From Oligella urethralis DSM 7531 (GTDB taxonomy: Bacteria > Pseudomonadota > Gammaproteobacteria > Burkholderiales > Burkholderiaceae_B), in NCBI RefSeq assembly GCF_000372065.1, contig NZ_AQVB01000015.1, forward strand, positions 121 to 63,155: a DNA stretch of 63,035 bases. The letters are read 5' to 3'. A model generated the notes under the pieces. The model made no database searches and was not told where the DNA came from. It saw nothing but the letters and a program-made list of their open reading frames with translations. The translations under genes were made by a program, and so were the position numbers. Positions 8,274 to 18,120 of the stretch are shown here, piece after piece; position 1 is the first letter of the stretch, and the number at the start of each line of letters is the position of its first letter.

Positions 8274-9605
8274 ATGAATGCTGTCGTCCTCGCGGTACTT
8301 GTTATGCTGATTCTATCCTTAGCTCGAGTACACGTTGTTTTAAGTTTATTAGTCGGTGCCTTATCAGGCGGACTGCTAGCGGGTCTAGGTCTTAAAGCGA
8401 CCTTGGAAGCTTTTCAAACCGGCCTAGCTAACGGCGCTCAAATCGCCCTCTCTTATGTGATGCTTGGGGCGTTTGCGATGGCGATTGCCTACTCTGGTTT
8501 ACCACGTGCCATTGCCAATCGTGTTATTGAGAGCTTAGATAAAACGCAAAGTGCCGGTGCTCGGGTTAAGTGGTTGCTAATTGCTATTCTGGCGATTATG
8601 GGTGTGATGAGCCAAAACTTAGTACCGATTCACATTGCCTTTATTCCTTTGATTATTCCACCGTTAATTATGGTATTTAATCGCTTAAATATCGACCGTC
8701 GCGCGATTGCTTGCGTACTCACCTTTGGCTTAGTGACGACCTATATGTACCTACCTTACGGTTTCGGTGAGATTTTCTTAAAGCAAATTCTTTTAGGTAA
8801 TATCGATAAAGCCGGCATGGACACCTCTGGTCTAAATGTCATGGGCGTGATGTCAATCCCTGCCCTTGGAATGGCTTTTGGTCTATTGGTTGCGCTCTTT
8901 ATTAGCTATCGTAAACCACGCCATTATGAAAATAAACCTCTGACTAACACCAGTAATGACAAGCAAGAAAGTGGCAATAATAAAAGCCAGCGCTACAACA
9001 ATCTAATTGCTTTAATCGCCATTATTGGTTCCTTTGCGATTCAACTCAGCACCGGCTCCTTACTATTAGGTGCGATGATTGGTTTTACCATCTTTATTGC
9101 CTTCGGTGTTATCAGCTGGCGTGATGCTGATGCCGTGTTTAATGACGGCCTACGCATGATGGCAATGATTGGTTTTATTATGATTTCTGCTCAGGGCTTT
9201 GCCGAAGTGATGAAAACTACCGGCGAAATCAATAGCCTGGTTAGTGCCTCGGCTGAGCTCTTTGCCGGTAATAAAGGCATGGCTGCACTAGCGATGTTAT
9301 TGGTTGGTTTATTGGTGACCATGGGTATTGGCAGCTCCTTTTCCACCCTACCCATTATTGCGGCAATTTATGTGCCGATCTGCATGGCCATGGGCTTTTC
9401 AACCGCTGCTACCGTCGCCTTAATTGGTACCGCCGGCGCCCTCGGTGATGCGGGTTCACCCGCTTCAGACTCAACCCTCGGGCCTACCATGGGTTTAAAT
9501 GTGGACGGTCAGCATAACCATATCTACGATTCAGTGATCCCGACCTTTATTCACTTTAATATCCCGCTCTTAGTATTTGGCTGGATTGCGGCGATGGTGC
9601 TATAG
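8274..9605 (+). CDS. Na+/H+ antiporter-family transporter, YuiF-like
   Basis: Polytopic membrane protein of 443 residues with about 11-12 hydrophobic segments. The N-terminus (MNAVVLAVLVMLILSLARVH) and conserved GSPASDSTLGPTMGL motif near the end are typical of the YuiF branch of the NhaC/ion-transporter superfamily, for which histidine or other amino acid uptake has been proposed in Bacillus. I chose ATG 8274 because CGGAG lies 8 nt before it; a TTG at 8247 adds nine residues without a site. A polar, Asn/Lys-rich loop (about 223-242) separates two halves. Substrate not determinable. Confidence 0.75.
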   Translation: MNAVVLAVLVMLILSLARVHVVLSLLVGALSGGLLAGLGLKATLEAFQTGLANGAQIALSYVMLGAFAMAIAYSGLPRAIANRVIESLDKTQSAGARVKWLLIAILAIMGVMSQNLVPIHIAFIPLIIPPLIMVFNRLNIDRRAIACVLTFGLVTTYMYLPYGFGEIFLKQILLGNIDKAGMDTSGLNVMGVMSIPALGMAFGLLVALFISYRKPRHYENKPLTNTSNDKQESGNNKSQRYNNLIALIAIIGSFAIQLSTGSLLLGAMIGFTIFIAFGVISWRDADAVFNDGLRMMAMIGFIMISAQGFAEVMKTTGEINSLVSASAELFAGNKGMAALAMLLVGLLVTMGIGSSFSTLPIIAAIYVPICMAMGFSTAATVALIGTAGALGDAGSPASDSTLGPTMGLNVDGQHNHIYDSVIPTFIHFNIPLLVFGWIAAMVL

Positions 9606-9650
9606 GCTTTAGACTAAGGTCTGACACTAGATAACTAGCGGAGAGATGTT

Positions 9651-9959
9651 ATGAATTATATTTTGCAAGTAGATTTTCCATTTGATGGACCGTGGGATAA
9701 GGCCATGTATACGGCGATGCAGGATTTAGCAAAGTCAATTAATAATGAACCGGGCTTAATCTGGAAAATCTGGACTGAGAACCAAGCCGATAAGTCAGCG
9801 GGCGGGATTTATTTATTCGATAGCCGACACAATGCCCAGAAGTATTTGGAAATGCATTCAGCCCGTCTAGCCGCGGTCGGCATCAAGGATATCCGCGGTC
9901 GAATCTTTGCCATTAATGATAAGCTCTCCGAGCTTAATAAAGCACCCCTCGGTTTTTAA
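9651..9959 (+). CDS. ydhR: YdhR-family putative monooxygenase
   Basis: Small (102-residue) dimeric alpha/beta-barrel protein of the YdhR family, recognised by the N-terminal YILQVDFPFDGPW, the central GLIWKIWTEN and the SAGGIYLFDS segment. The family resembles cofactor-free monooxygenases of polyketide pathways, but its substrate is unknown. It lies 45 nt downstream of the YuiF-like transporter, with GGAGAG before the ATG, and ends at a strong terminator, so the two may share a transcript. Confidence 0.82.
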   Translation: MNYILQVDFPFDGPWDKAMYTAMQDLAKSINNEPGLIWKIWTENQADKSAGGIYLFDSRHNAQKYLEMHSARLAAVGIKDIRGRIFAINDKLSELNKAPLGF

Positions 9960-9967
9960 TCAATCAA

Positions 9968-10006
9968 TTAAGCCCTTAGGACAAGCGACCTAAGGGCTTA
10001 ATTTTT
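9968..10006. terminator. Bidirectional terminator between ydhR and metF
   Basis: Perfect 13-bp stem TTAAGCCCTTAGG / CCTAAGGGCTTAA with an 8-nt loop, flanked by TTTTT on the plus side and A/T on the other. It sits between convergent genes. Confidence 0.85.
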
Positions 10007-10007
10007 A

Positions 10008-10862
10008 CTACTGGGCTTGCAAGGCACGGCAAATTTTCAATACTGGCTCTGCTTGATTGAGCGTATAGAAGTGTATGCCCGGCGCACCACCACGACGTAG
10101 ATCATCACATAGCCTGCTCACCACTTCATGACCAAAGTCACGAATTGATTGCACATCATCCCCATAGCTCTCTAGGCGCTTAGCAATCCAGCGTGGGATT
10201 TCAGCACCGCACATTTTTGAGAAACGCGCCAATTTGCTATAGTTGGTAATTGGCATAATTCCTGCCACAATCGGGATGGTTACGCCCTTAGCCTGCGCTC
10301 TATCCACAAAATCCCAATAGGCATCGGCATTATAAAAATACTGTGTAATCGCCATATTGGCGCCAGCATTGACCTTGGCCACAAAATGATCGAGGTCCTC
10401 ATCAAAGCTTTCCGCCTGGGGATGCATCTCTGGATAGGCGGCCACTTTGATACTAAACCAATCGCCACTGTGCTCCCTAATCAAACGCACCAGATCCACG
10501 GCATTACGCAAGGGTGAATCGGCCAAACCCATACCGGAAGGCATATCCCCCCGCAACGCCACAATACGACGAATGCCTTTGGCCTGATAACTATCGAGAA
10601 TCTCCCTAATTGCCTCCGGCTGACTGCCCACACAGGCTAAATGTGGTACCGCCTCACAGCCTAAGTTCGACACCATCTGCACAGTATCCTCAGTGCCTTC
10701 ACGGGTGGAACCACCCGCACCATAGGTCACGCTGATATACGCTGGATCAATTTCAAGTAGCTGCTTGGTGGTTTCTACCAGTCGCTCACGAGCGTGCTGC
10801 TCTCGCGGCGGGAAATACTCCAAACTAAAAAAACGAGAGCCCTCAGTCTCAATTCGATTCAT
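10008..10862 (-). CDS. metF: 5,10-methylenetetrahydrofolate reductase
   Basis: FAD-dependent enzyme making 5-methyltetrahydrofolate for methionine synthesis. The 284 residues match the bacterial MetF length. The start region SLEYFPPRE carries the catalytic Glu motif; YGAGGST, RGDMP and HPQAESFDEDL segments bind FAD and folate as in the family. Gene order metK-ahcY-holin-metF on the minus strand groups the S-adenosylmethionine cycle. It starts 4 nt after the small membrane gene, so those two are probably cotranscribed. Confidence 0.95.
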   Translation of the reverse strand: MNRIETEGSRFFSLEYFPPREQHARERLVETTKQLLEIDPAYISVTYGAGGSTREGTEDTVQMVSNLGCEAVPHLACVGSQPEAIREILDSYQAKGIRRIVALRGDMPSGMGLADSPLRNAVDLVRLIREHSGDWFSIKVAAYPEMHPQAESFDEDLDHFVAKVNAGANMAITQYFYNADAYWDFVDRAQAKGVTIPIVAGIMPITNYSKLARFSKMCGAEIPRWIAKRLESYGDDVQSIRDFGHEVVSRLCDDLRRGGAPGIHFYTLNQAEPVLKICRALQAQ

Positions 10863-10866
10863 GCTG

Positions 10867-11205
10867 TTATCTCATAAAAATATAGCTGAGGATGGAAGTA
10901 AAGAGGGAGTATAGGATTGGCGCCAAGAAAAAGGCAACTCCACCTCGTACTTCAAAGCCTTTTAAAAACTTACTACCTAACCAAAATAAAAAACCGTTGA
11001 TGACCAATAAAAACAGCCCCAAGGTCACGATGGTGATGGGAATGGTTAAAATCACCAAAATCGGTTTGACCAAAGTATTAAGCAAAGCCAACACGGCTGC
11101 AGCAATAAAGGCCGAGAAGTAGTTTTCAACGTGCACGCCCTTGAGCACAAAGGCTACCGCCATCAAGGCAAAGGCATTTAACAGCCAAACAATAATAAAA
11201 TCCAT
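10867..11205 (-). CDS. Small holin-4-like membrane protein
   Basis: A 112-residue protein with four hydrophobic segments and little else, of the phage-holin-4 superfamily (WLLNAFALM, LNTLVKPILVILTIPITIVT, LVINGFLFWLG). Despite the name this family is a common chromosomal membrane protein of unknown role, and its place between ahcY and metF is a recurring betaproteobacterial arrangement; no phage genes lie nearby. AGGAG precedes the ATG. Function unknown. Confidence 0.8.
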   Translation of the reverse strand: MDFIIVWLLNAFALMAVAFVLKGVHVENYFSAFIAAAVLALLNTLVKPILVILTIPITIVTLGLFLLVINGFLFWLGSKFLKGFEVRGGVAFFLAPILYSLFTSILSYIFMR

Positions 11206-11226
11206 GGTATGCTCCTATCCTCAGAT

Positions 11227-11278
11227 TGAGTAAAAAAATCTAAAACAGTGATCCCGACTGCATTGCAATCAGGATCAC
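11227..11278 (-). terminator. Rho-independent terminator after ahcY
   Basis: On the minus strand GTGATCCTGA / TCGGGATCAC (11278-11248) forms a stem with a TTGCAATGCA loop, followed by TGTTTTAGATTTTTTT. It would end the ahcY transcript before the holin-like gene, so metF probably has its own promoter or depends on read-through. Confidence 0.8.
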
Positions 11279-11327
11279 CTTAAATCATTGATAGTATGAA
11301 CGCTTAGGAAAAAAATTTCCTATACCA

Positions 11328-12758
11328 TTAGTAACGATAGTGGTTAGGCTTATACGGTCCGTCCACCGACACGCCGATATAGTCGGCTTGCTCTTGGCTC
11401 AGTGTGGTGAGTTGAACACCGAGTTTTTGTAAGTGAAGGCGCGCCACTTTTTCGTCTAAATGCTTAGGTAACACGTAGACTTGACCATTTTCATACTTAT
11501 CACCATGACAAAAGAGCTCAATTTGCGCAATGGTCTGGTTGGTAAAGGAAGCAGACATCACAAAGGATGGGTGACCGGTAGCACACCCTAAATTTACTAA
11601 GCGACCCTGCGCGAGTAGAATAATCCGTTTACCATCAGGGAAAATCACATGATCCACCTGCGGTTTAATCTCTTCCCACTCCAGCGACTCTAAGCTAGCG
11701 ACATCGATTTCATTATCAAAGTGGCCAATATTACATACAATCGCTTCGTTTTTCATTTGTTCCATATGCTCACGCGTAATCACATGGTAATTACCGGTAG
11801 CGGTCACAAAAATATCTGCTTTAGCGGCAGCTTCTTCCATGGTCACGACTTTGTAACCCTCCATTGAGGCTTGCAGGGCGCAGATTGGGTCAATTTCCGT
11901 TACCCATACTTGGGCTCTTAGCGCCTGCAGTGCTTGGGCGCAGCCCTTACCGACGTCACCAAAGCCAACTACCACGGCGATTTTACCGGCAATCATGACA
12001 TCGGTTGCGCGCTTAATGCCGTCGACCAAGGACTCACGGCAGCCGTAAAGATTATCGAACTTAGACTTGGTTACGGAGTCATTCACATTAATGGCTGGGA
12101 AGGCTAACTCACCCTTTTTAGACATTTGATAAAGACGATTAACACCAGTAGTCGTCTCCTCGGTCACACCCTTAATTTGAGCAAGGCGGACTGAGTACCA
12201 AGAAGCGTCCTCGGCTAATTTCTTTTTAATCGAAGCAAATAAGGCTTTTTCCTCTTCACTGCTTGGATTATCCAACACCGACGGGTCCTTTTCGGCCTTA
12301 GCACCTAAATGCAATAACAGCGTCGCATCGCCACCGTCGTCTAGAATCATATTTGCCTGCTGATCGGCACCGCCCGGCCAATTAAAGATTTCATGGCAAT
12401 AAGCCCAATACTCGTCCAAGGTCTCACCCTTAATGGCAAAAACCGGGATATTTTGAGCAGCAATCGCGGCAGCCGCATGGTCTTGGGTTGAAAAAATATT
12501 GCACGAAGCCCAACGCACCTCGGCACCTAAGGCAACCAAAGTCTCAATTAACACGCCGGTCTGAATGGTCATGTGTAAGCTACCCGCAATACGCGCACCC
12601 TTTAGTGGCTGACTGGCTGCATATTCTTCACGCGTTGCCATTAAACCTGGCATTTCTGTTTCAGCAATGGATAACTCACGACGCCCCCAGTCGGCTAAGC
12701 TAATATCCTTAATCACATAGTCCTGGGCCTTGATATTGGCACTCAGTTGATCGGCCAT
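11328..12758 (-). CDS. ahcY: S-adenosylhomocysteine hydrolase
   Basis: Cleaves S-adenosylhomocysteine to adenosine and homocysteine, removing the product inhibitor of methyltransferases. The 476 residues include the substrate motifs [10 protein letters not shown] and [20 protein letters not shown] and the NAD-binding [15 protein letters not shown]. The C-terminal KPNHYRY supplies the conserved lysine and tyrosine. Length is that of the long proteobacterial form with the extra insert (about residues 150-190). TAGGAG precedes the ATG. Upstream is an SAH riboswitch with a terminator, so expression should rise when the substrate accumulates. Confidence 0.97.
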   Translation of the reverse strand: MADQLSANIKAQDYVIKDISLADWGRRELSIAETEMPGLMATREEYAASQPLKGARIAGSLHMTIQTGVLIETLVALGAEVRWASCNIFSTQDHAAAAIAAQNIPVFAIKGETLDEYWAYCHEIFNWPGGADQQANMILDDGGDATLLLHLGAKAEKDPSVLDNPSSEEEKALFASIKKKLAEDASWYSVRLAQIKGVTEETTTGVNRLYQMSKKGELAFPAINVNDSVTKSKFDNLYGCRESLVDGIKRATDVMIAGKIAVVVGFGDVGKGCAQALQALRAQVWVTEIDPICALQASMEGYKVVTMEEAAAKADIFVTATGNYHVITREHMEQMKNEAIVCNIGHFDNEIDVASLESLEWEEIKPQVDHVIFPDGKRIILLAQGRLVNLGCATGHPSFVMSASFTNQTIAQIELFCHGDKYENGQVYVLPKHLDEKVARLHLQKLGVQLTTLSQEQADYIGVSVDGPYKPNHYRY

Positions 12759-12809
12759 TTGATACTCCTAAGAATTTTTTAAAAAATAAAATTGAGAGTC
12801 AGTAGACAC

Positions 12810-12850
12810 AAAAACGCCCACCAACTCTGAATCTAGAGATATGGTGAGCG
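12810..12850 (-). terminator. Expression-platform terminator overlapping the SAH aptamer
   Basis: On the minus strand CGCTCACCA (12850-12842) can pair with TGGTGGGCG (12823-12815), followed by TTTTTGTG. The 5' arm is the 3' end of the riboswitch aptamer, so ligand-bound aptamer and terminator exclude each other. This gives a transcriptional ON switch. Confidence 0.7.
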
Positions 12851-12926
12851 CCGTTAGGATAATAAGATGGTTTAGTGCTGACGAGCCTGGCAGATAATCA
12901 ATCTGTCGCAACGCCCCTCGTCAGCC
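12845..12926 (-). ncRNA. SAH riboswitch controlling ahcY
   Basis: The minus strand between metK and ahcY contains the conserved SAH riboswitch blocks in order: GACGAGGGGCGTTGC, then GCCAGGCTCGTC, then AACGGCGCTCA. GACGAG pairs with CTCGTC to form P1, and GGCGCTCA supplies the 3' strand. A -10-like TATAAT lies at 12945-12940, just upstream and overlapping the end of metK intergenic DNA. SAH riboswitches are known in front of ahcY in beta- and gammaproteobacteria, so the assignment fits both sequence and context. Confidence 0.9.
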
Positions 12927-12955
12927 TAAGTAATTGATAATTATAGCAGATTATA

Positions 12956-14119
12956 TTAGAGCTCTGCTTTTAAGGCAGGCACACGGTCTAAGGCCTCCCA
13001 AGTAAACTCAGGCTCATTACGACCGAAGTGACCGTAAGCAGCTGTTTTGTTATAAATCGGACGTAGCAAATCAAGCATCTCGACAATACCGCGCGGTCTG
13101 AGATCGAAGTGCTTACGCACTAGCTTTGCAATCTCATCATCCGGCATCACACCGGTACCCTTAGTATAGACGGTGATATTAATCGGCTCAGCAATACCGA
13201 TAGCATAGCTGACTTGTACCTCGCACTGGCGCGCCAAGCCGGCAGCCACCAGATTTTTAGCGACATAGCGCGCTGCATAAGCAGCAGAACGGTCGACCTT
13301 AGAGGGATCCTTACCAGAGAAAGCGCCACCCCCATGTGGGCAAGCACCGCCGTAGGTATCCACGATGATTTTACGACCAGTTAGGCCCGCATCCCCCTGA
13401 GGACCGCCAATCACAAACTTACCGGTAGGGTTAACAATAAACTTCGTATCCGGTGTAATTAGTTCAGCCGGAATACTCGGTAAAATAATCTCGCTTTTAA
13501 CCTGCTCTTTAAGCGCTTCTTGCGTGATATCCGGGTGATGTTGAGTAGAAACTAATACCGTATCTACTTCGGCTGGCTTACCATCGATATAGCGGAAGGT
13601 TAGCTGTGCCTTAGCGTCAGGGCGTAACCATGGGAGACGACCATCCTTGCGTAGCTCACTCTGGCGCTGCATAATGCGATGAGCATACCAAATCGGTGCT
13701 GGCAGTAAATCCTCAGTCTCATCACACGCAAAGCCGAACATCAAGCCCTGGTCACCCGCCCCCTGATCGAGGATGTTCTCCTCGCTGCGATCAACGCCTT
13801 GGGCAATATCAGGTGACTGGCGGTCATAGGCCACCAGCACTGCACATGTTTTATAATCTATACCATATTCGGGGTTATCGTAGCCGATACGCTTTAGTGT
13901 CTCACGCGCCACTGCTTGATAATCCACATTCGCCGTGGTGGTAATTTCCCCGGCCAAGACCACTAAACCAGTACTACAAAGCGTCTCAGCGGCGACACGT
14001 GCATTAGGATCCTGCGCTAAGATAGCATCTAGCACGGCATCAGAAATTTGGTCGGCAACTTTATCCGGATGGCCTTCAGAAACAGATTCTGACGTAAATA
14101 AAAAATCGTTATGCGCCAT
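12956..14119 (-). CDS. metK: S-adenosylmethionine synthetase
   Basis: Makes S-adenosylmethionine from methionine and ATP. The 387 residues show the N-terminal [20 protein letters not shown], the signature [12 protein letters not shown] and the P-loop-like [19 protein letters not shown], all typical. AAGGA lies 12 nt before the ATG. It heads the minus-strand methyl-cycle group. A perfect inverted repeat lies in the upstream region shared with the divergent lpxL gene. Downstream, ahcY has its own riboswitch. Confidence 0.97.
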   Translation of the reverse strand: MAHNDFLFTSESVSEGHPDKVADQISDAVLDAILAQDPNARVAAETLCSTGLVVLAGEITTTANVDYQAVARETLKRIGYDNPEYGIDYKTCAVLVAYDRQSPDIAQGVDRSEENILDQGAGDQGLMFGFACDETEDLLPAPIWYAHRIMQRQSELRKDGRLPWLRPDAKAQLTFRYIDGKPAEVDTVLVSTQHHPDITQEALKEQVKSEIILPSIPAELITPDTKFIVNPTGKFVIGGPQGDAGLTGRKIIVDTYGGACPHGGGAFSGKDPSKVDRSAAYAARYVAKNLVAAGLARQCEVQVSYAIGIAEPINITVYTKGTGVMPDDEIAKLVRKHFDLRPRGIVEMLDLLRPIYNKTAAYGHFGRNEPEFTWEALDRVPALKAEL

Positions 14120-14166
14120 TTTAAGTAGCGTCCTTATATTTTTTAAAAAAACAGTAGAAAATTAAT

Positions 14167-14183
14167 TTGGTATTGTATACCAA
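14167..14183. promoter_or_regulatory. Perfect inverted repeat upstream of metK
   Basis: TTGGTAT-TGT-ATACCAA has 7-bp arms and a 3-nt centre, 48 nt upstream of metK in the metK/lpxL divergent region. It looks like an operator for a dimeric repressor; the TTGGTATAC-type half-site resembles those of some GntR regulators, but no regulator is encoded next to it. Confidence 0.4.
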
Positions 14184-14402
14184 TTGACAAAGCCATAGCG
14201 CTGAGAGTGGGCGGATTGCGCTTTTCTTATCACTTGATTGGTGCTGAGGCATGGTGGTAGCGCCCTAACTGCCATGGCTTAGCTCTTCACTTAGGCTTGC
14301 ACATCCAGCGCAATTTATTCAGCTGGCATCTAATCAATCGTCTTGTTGTATACTGCTATTTTTAACCTAGCACGATGACCATTCGCTGCATTTCCAGTGT
14401 TC

Positions 14403-15299
14403 ATGAAGCATTCCTTTAAATATAAAGCACTTAATCAGTTATTTCATTTTTTAGGGCAACTCTCCCTAAAAAATCGCTTACGTGTGGGGGCTTTTTTAAG
14501 TCTAATTGCACCCTTGGTGATGCGACGACGCATTAGGATTGTTAAGAAAAATTTAGAATTAAGCTTTCCTAAGGCCAGTGAAGCAGAGCGCGCCCAATGG
14601 CAAAAACAACATATTCGTGCGCTTTGCCAAAGCATTGTGGACCGGGGGTTAATTTGGTATGGGCCAGAGGAAGAAATCAAAGCACAGGTTCAGCTGAAGA
14701 ATTTTCACTACTTGCAACAAGCCATGGATAATCAGGAGTCGATTATTCTTTTAGCACCGCATTTTATCGGATTGGATGTGGCCGCTTCGCGCATGACCAT
14801 GATTGTGCCGGAGAGTGCAACCATTTATTCAGCACAGCGCAACCCACATATTGATGCCATTATCCGTGATGGTCGTGCCCGCTTTAATAAGGTGCATATG
14901 ATTGAGCGCAAAGAGGGTGTGCGGGGCATGTTACGCTACCTAAAGCAAGGCTTTCCCGTGTACTACTTACCGGACATGGACTTTGGCCGTAAAGGCAGTA
15001 TTTTTGTGCCCTTTTTCGATATCCCTGTCGCCACCCTACCCACCACCGCTGTACTGGCAGAGAAATGGGGAGCCACCATTATCCCTATTTATAGCCATTG
15101 GGATCCACAAAGCGGTCATTATGAAGTTGAAGTATTAGCGCCTTTGCTGAACTTTCCCGGGGAGCAATCAGTCGAAGAAGCAACCCTTTTTATTAATCAA
15201 TTAATTGAAAAGCTCATCCTGCGTGATCCGAGTCAATACTACTGGGTACATAGACGTTTTAAAACCCGCCCAGATCCAGCCGCGCCCAAGTTCTACTAA
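14403..15299 (+). CDS. lpxL: Lipid A biosynthesis lauroyl acyltransferase family protein
   Basis: Late acyltransferase (LpxL/HtrB family) adding a secondary acyl chain to the lipid A precursor at the inner membrane. The catalytic HX4D motif appears as APHFIGLD, followed by ATIYSAQRNPHID and an R-rich N-terminal region after a hydrophobic segment (FLSLIAPLVMRRR). At 298 residues it is of normal length. Start ATG 14403 is used; GTG 14397 is only two codons upstream and neither has a good ribosome binding site. Position divergent from metK is common in the Burkholderiales. Which acyl chain it transfers cannot be told. Confidence 0.87.
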   Translation: MKHSFKYKALNQLFHFLGQLSLKNRLRVGAFLSLIAPLVMRRRIRIVKKNLELSFPKASEAERAQWQKQHIRALCQSIVDRGLIWYGPEEEIKAQVQLKNFHYLQQAMDNQESIILLAPHFIGLDVAASRMTMIVPESATIYSAQRNPHIDAIIRDGRARFNKVHMIERKEGVRGMLRYLKQGFPVYYLPDMDFGRKGSIFVPFFDIPVATLPTTAVLAEKWGATIIPIYSHWDPQSGHYEVEVLAPLLNFPGEQSVEEATLFINQLIEKLILRDPSQYYWVHRRFKTRPDPAAPKFY

Positions 15300-15343
15300 G
15301 GGACCGATGGTGATTCGACAGCACGCGGACGGGGAGAACTATC

Positions 15344-16981
15344 ATGCACACACTTTTTCGTATTCTGAGCACCTTGTTATTTCTAAGTCTCAGTTTCTTT
15401 AGTTTTTCAGCGCATAGCGTCGGCGCAAGCAGCCAGCAACATGTAGGTCAACGCATTGCTAAGCTCAAAGACTTCCAGGGTAAACCAGCGACGGATTATC
15501 TTAAAAAAGGGCAGCCAAGCTTGGTGAAGTTTTGGGCCAGTTGGTGCCCGCTATGCTTAGCTACGCTTGAAGAAACCCGTGACTGGCGGCCGGATCCCGA
15601 TTTTGCTGGGGTCAATATCATCAGCCTCGCCTCCCCCGGCTATTTAAATGAGCAAAGCCCCAAGGAATTTAGACAATGGTACCGCGGGGTTAATTTTGAC
15701 AATTTACCGGTCATTGTGAATGATGGTGGTGAACTAACTCGTGCCATCGGTATCTCGGCCTATCCTAGCTGGGGCTTAATTGATGCTGAGGGTCGTTTAC
15801 AACGTGTGGTAAAAGGTCATATTACCAAGGAGCAAGCACTTGCGCTCGTGGCGGATAAAGACTACGAAATTAAGCGCAAGATCCCCGATTTTTATCGACC
15901 GAGTAAGGACACGGCACAGCAACAAAAGGACAAGGCAAATCTTATGAAAACAAAGGAAATCTATCTAGCAGGCGGCTGCTTTTGGGGCGTGGAAGCGTAT
16001 TTTGAACGTATCCCTGGGGTTGTCAATGCCGTCTCTGGCTATGCTAACGGCAAAACCCGCCAGCCGACCTATGAGCAAGTCATCTATATGAACACCGGTC
16101 ACGCTGAAACGGTGAAGGTGGTCTACGATCCTGAGCGTATCGACTTAGAAACGATTTTACGTCACTATCTACGCATCATCGATCCCACCAGCTTAAATCG
16201 TCAGGGTAATGACCGCGGCACCCAGTACCGCACTGGTATTTACTACAGCGAGCCGAGCGATAAAGACATCATTACGGCCGTGCTAGCACGTGAACAAAGC
16301 AAATGGGAGCGCCCAATTGTGGTTGAAAATCAGCCCTTAATCGCTTTTGATGAGGCTGAGGAATATCATCAAGACTATCTTGCTAAGAATCCTAATGGCT
16401 ATTGTCATATCGATTTAAACCTAGTTGATAAGCCATTAGCCGAGGAAAAAACGCCATTGAATCTCCAAAACGGCAGTAACACTAAAGCTATGCAAGAGCA
16501 TAACGCACAAAGCTCGATCACAGTGAACCCTGCGGACTATCATGTACCCAAGGAGGAGGAACTACGCAAAACGCTAAGTCCTCTTTCCTATCAGGTGACT
16601 CAACAAAATGCCACTGAGCGTGCCTTTACTCACCCCTATGATCATTTATTTGAAGCGGGCATTTATGTGGATATTGTGAGCGGTGAACCTCTTTTTAGTT
16701 CGGACGATAAATACGATTCCGGCTGCGGTTGGCCCTCGTTTACCAAGCCCATTGTGCCAGAAGTGATTACCGAGCATCTGGATACTTCCTATAATATGCA
16801 GCGCATTGAAACGCGTAGTCGCGTTGCCGACGCGCATTTAGGACATGTTTTTCCTGACGGTCCGCGCGATCGTGGCGGCTTACGTTATTGCATTAACGGC
16901 GCTGCCTTAAAGTTTATCCCTAAAGCCGAGATGGAGGCGGCCGGCTATGGTTATTTACTCCCTTTAGTGAGTGATAAATAG
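15344..16981 (+). CDS. msrAB: Exported thioredoxin-MsrA-MsrB fusion (PilB type)
   Basis: Trimodular methionine sulfoxide reductase. A signal sequence (to about residue 29) is followed by a thioredoxin-like domain (WASWCPLC, Cys68 and Cys71), an MsrA domain (catalytic Cys212 in GCFWG) and an MsrB domain (recycling Cys461 in GCGWPSF, catalytic Cys516 in RYCIN). The 55-residue spacing of the MsrB cysteines equals that of Neisseria PilB, the model of this architecture. It repairs oxidised methionines in periplasmic proteins, with the thioredoxin domain drawing electrons from a DsbD-like donor. GGGGAGAA lies before the ATG. xerC begins 1 nt after its stop. Confidence 0.93.
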   Translation: MHTLFRILSTLLFLSLSFFSFSAHSVGASSQQHVGQRIAKLKDFQGKPATDYLKKGQPSLVKFWASWCPLCLATLEETRDWRPDPDFAGVNIISLASPGYLNEQSPKEFRQWYRGVNFDNLPVIVNDGGELTRAIGISAYPSWGLIDAEGRLQRVVKGHITKEQALALVADKDYEIKRKIPDFYRPSKDTAQQQKDKANLMKTKEIYLAGGCFWGVEAYFERIPGVVNAVSGYANGKTRQPTYEQVIYMNTGHAETVKVVYDPERIDLETILRHYLRIIDPTSLNRQGNDRGTQYRTGIYYSEPSDKDIITAVLAREQSKWERPIVVENQPLIAFDEAEEYHQDYLAKNPNGYCHIDLNLVDKPLAEEKTPLNLQNGSNTKAMQEHNAQSSITVNPADYHVPKEEELRKTLSPLSYQVTQQNATERAFTHPYDHLFEAGIYVDIVSGEPLFSSDDKYDSGCGWPSFTKPIVPEVITEHLDTSYNMQRIETRSRVADAHLGHVFPDGPRDRGGLRYCINGAALKFIPKAEMEAAGYGYLLPLVSDK

Positions 16982-16982
16982 C

Positions 16983-17951
16983 ATGAATCAGGCGCTTAAC
17001 CGTGAGCAGTTAAATCAATGGCTCGACTATATGCAGCAGCAACGTCGCTGCTCCGAGCATACTTTAGCTGCTTATCGGCGGGATTTAATGGCTTTGATAG
17101 CACTTTATCCTGAGCACCATCTCCAAGCGCTCAGTCATGACTTATTGCGGCGTGCGGTGGCGCGTTTGCATGCCAGCGGCTACAGCCCTCGCTCCATCGC
17201 CCGTATCGTTGCCGCATGGCGCTCTTTTTATCAATGGCTTAGCGAGCGGGTTGAACTTAAAAGTAACCCCGCAGCGCATCTCAAGACGCCCAAAGTTCCC
17301 CGACCGCTACCCAAGGCGATGACGGTCGATCAGACCACCGCCTTTTTAGACCGTAGTCAACAGCTTAGCAACGCCACTGAGGCTAAGGATGTATGCGATG
17401 TGGCCATGTTTGAATTGCTTTATAGCAGTGGCTTACGGCTCTCGGAATTAGTGCAGCTTGACTGCCACTATGTCAAAACAGCGAGTTATGAATCCCTCGG
17501 TTGGATTGATTTAACTGAAAAAGAGATTAAAGTCGTCGGTAAGGGCAATAAAACCCGCATTGTTCCCTTGGGCGAAAAAGCTGCTGAGGCGATTCGTCAT
17601 TGGTTGACAATGCGTGAGGCTAGCTTGGCACCACAGGCTAATGAAAGCGATAGGGCTGCCTTATTCTTAGGTGCTAGAGGTCGTCGCATTAGCCCTCGGG
17701 CGGTGCAACTTCGCTTAAAGGCCATGGCGCTCAAAACCGGCGCCGACAGTGCTATTCACCCACATATGATGCGACACAGCTTTGCTAGTCATCTACTGCA
17801 GTCGGCACAAGACCTGCGGGCAGTGCAAGAGCTGTTAGGGCACAGCAATATCTCCACTACACAAATTTACACCCGTTTAGACTATCAACATTTGGCTAAA
17901 GCTTATGATGCTGCCCATCCAAGGGCGCAGAGAAAAGGCAAAGAGGATTGA
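16983..17951 (+). CDS. xerC: Tyrosine recombinase XerC
   Basis: Site-specific recombinase that resolves chromosome dimers at dif together with XerD. The SAM-like N-terminal domain (to about 110) precedes the catalytic domain with Arg152 (SSGLRLSEL), the HMMRHSFASHL box, LLGHSNISTTQIYTRLD (nucleophile Tyr). At 322 residues it is slightly longer than E. coli XerC owing to a small insert around STNATEAK-like sequence. I chose ATG 16983, immediately after the msrAB stop; a GTG at 16971 lies inside msrAB. The bases 17952-18120 after it hold nothing I can identify. Confidence 0.9.
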   Translation: MNQALNREQLNQWLDYMQQQRRCSEHTLAAYRRDLMALIALYPEHHLQALSHDLLRRAVARLHASGYSPRSIARIVAAWRSFYQWLSERVELKSNPAAHLKTPKVPRPLPKAMTVDQTTAFLDRSQQLSNATEAKDVCDVAMFELLYSSGLRLSELVQLDCHYVKTASYESLGWIDLTEKEIKVVGKGNKTRIVPLGEKAAEAIRHWLTMREASLAPQANESDRAALFLGARGRRISPRAVQLRLKAMALKTGADSAIHPHMMRHSFASHLLQSAQDLRAVQELLGHSNISTTQIYTRLDYQHLAKAYDAAHPRAQRKGKED

Positions 17952-18120
17952 TAAGGGGCTACGCTTATTAAAAATAGGGTGTGTGAATAATGTAGCAGGT
18001 TTACACGGTTTAAACATCTAGTATTTTGAAGCGGTAACTCTCTTTTATTAAGTGACGTGTCAGATCAAGTCGTAAATACAAGATCTCAAGTCAGCAGCAA
18101 TCCTAGTTACCAAACCAGCT

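Noticed and set aside
10867-11205. Possible prophage signal from a holin-like protein
   Set aside because: No other phage gene is nearby and this family is a normal chromosomal membrane protein in the betaproteobacteria.
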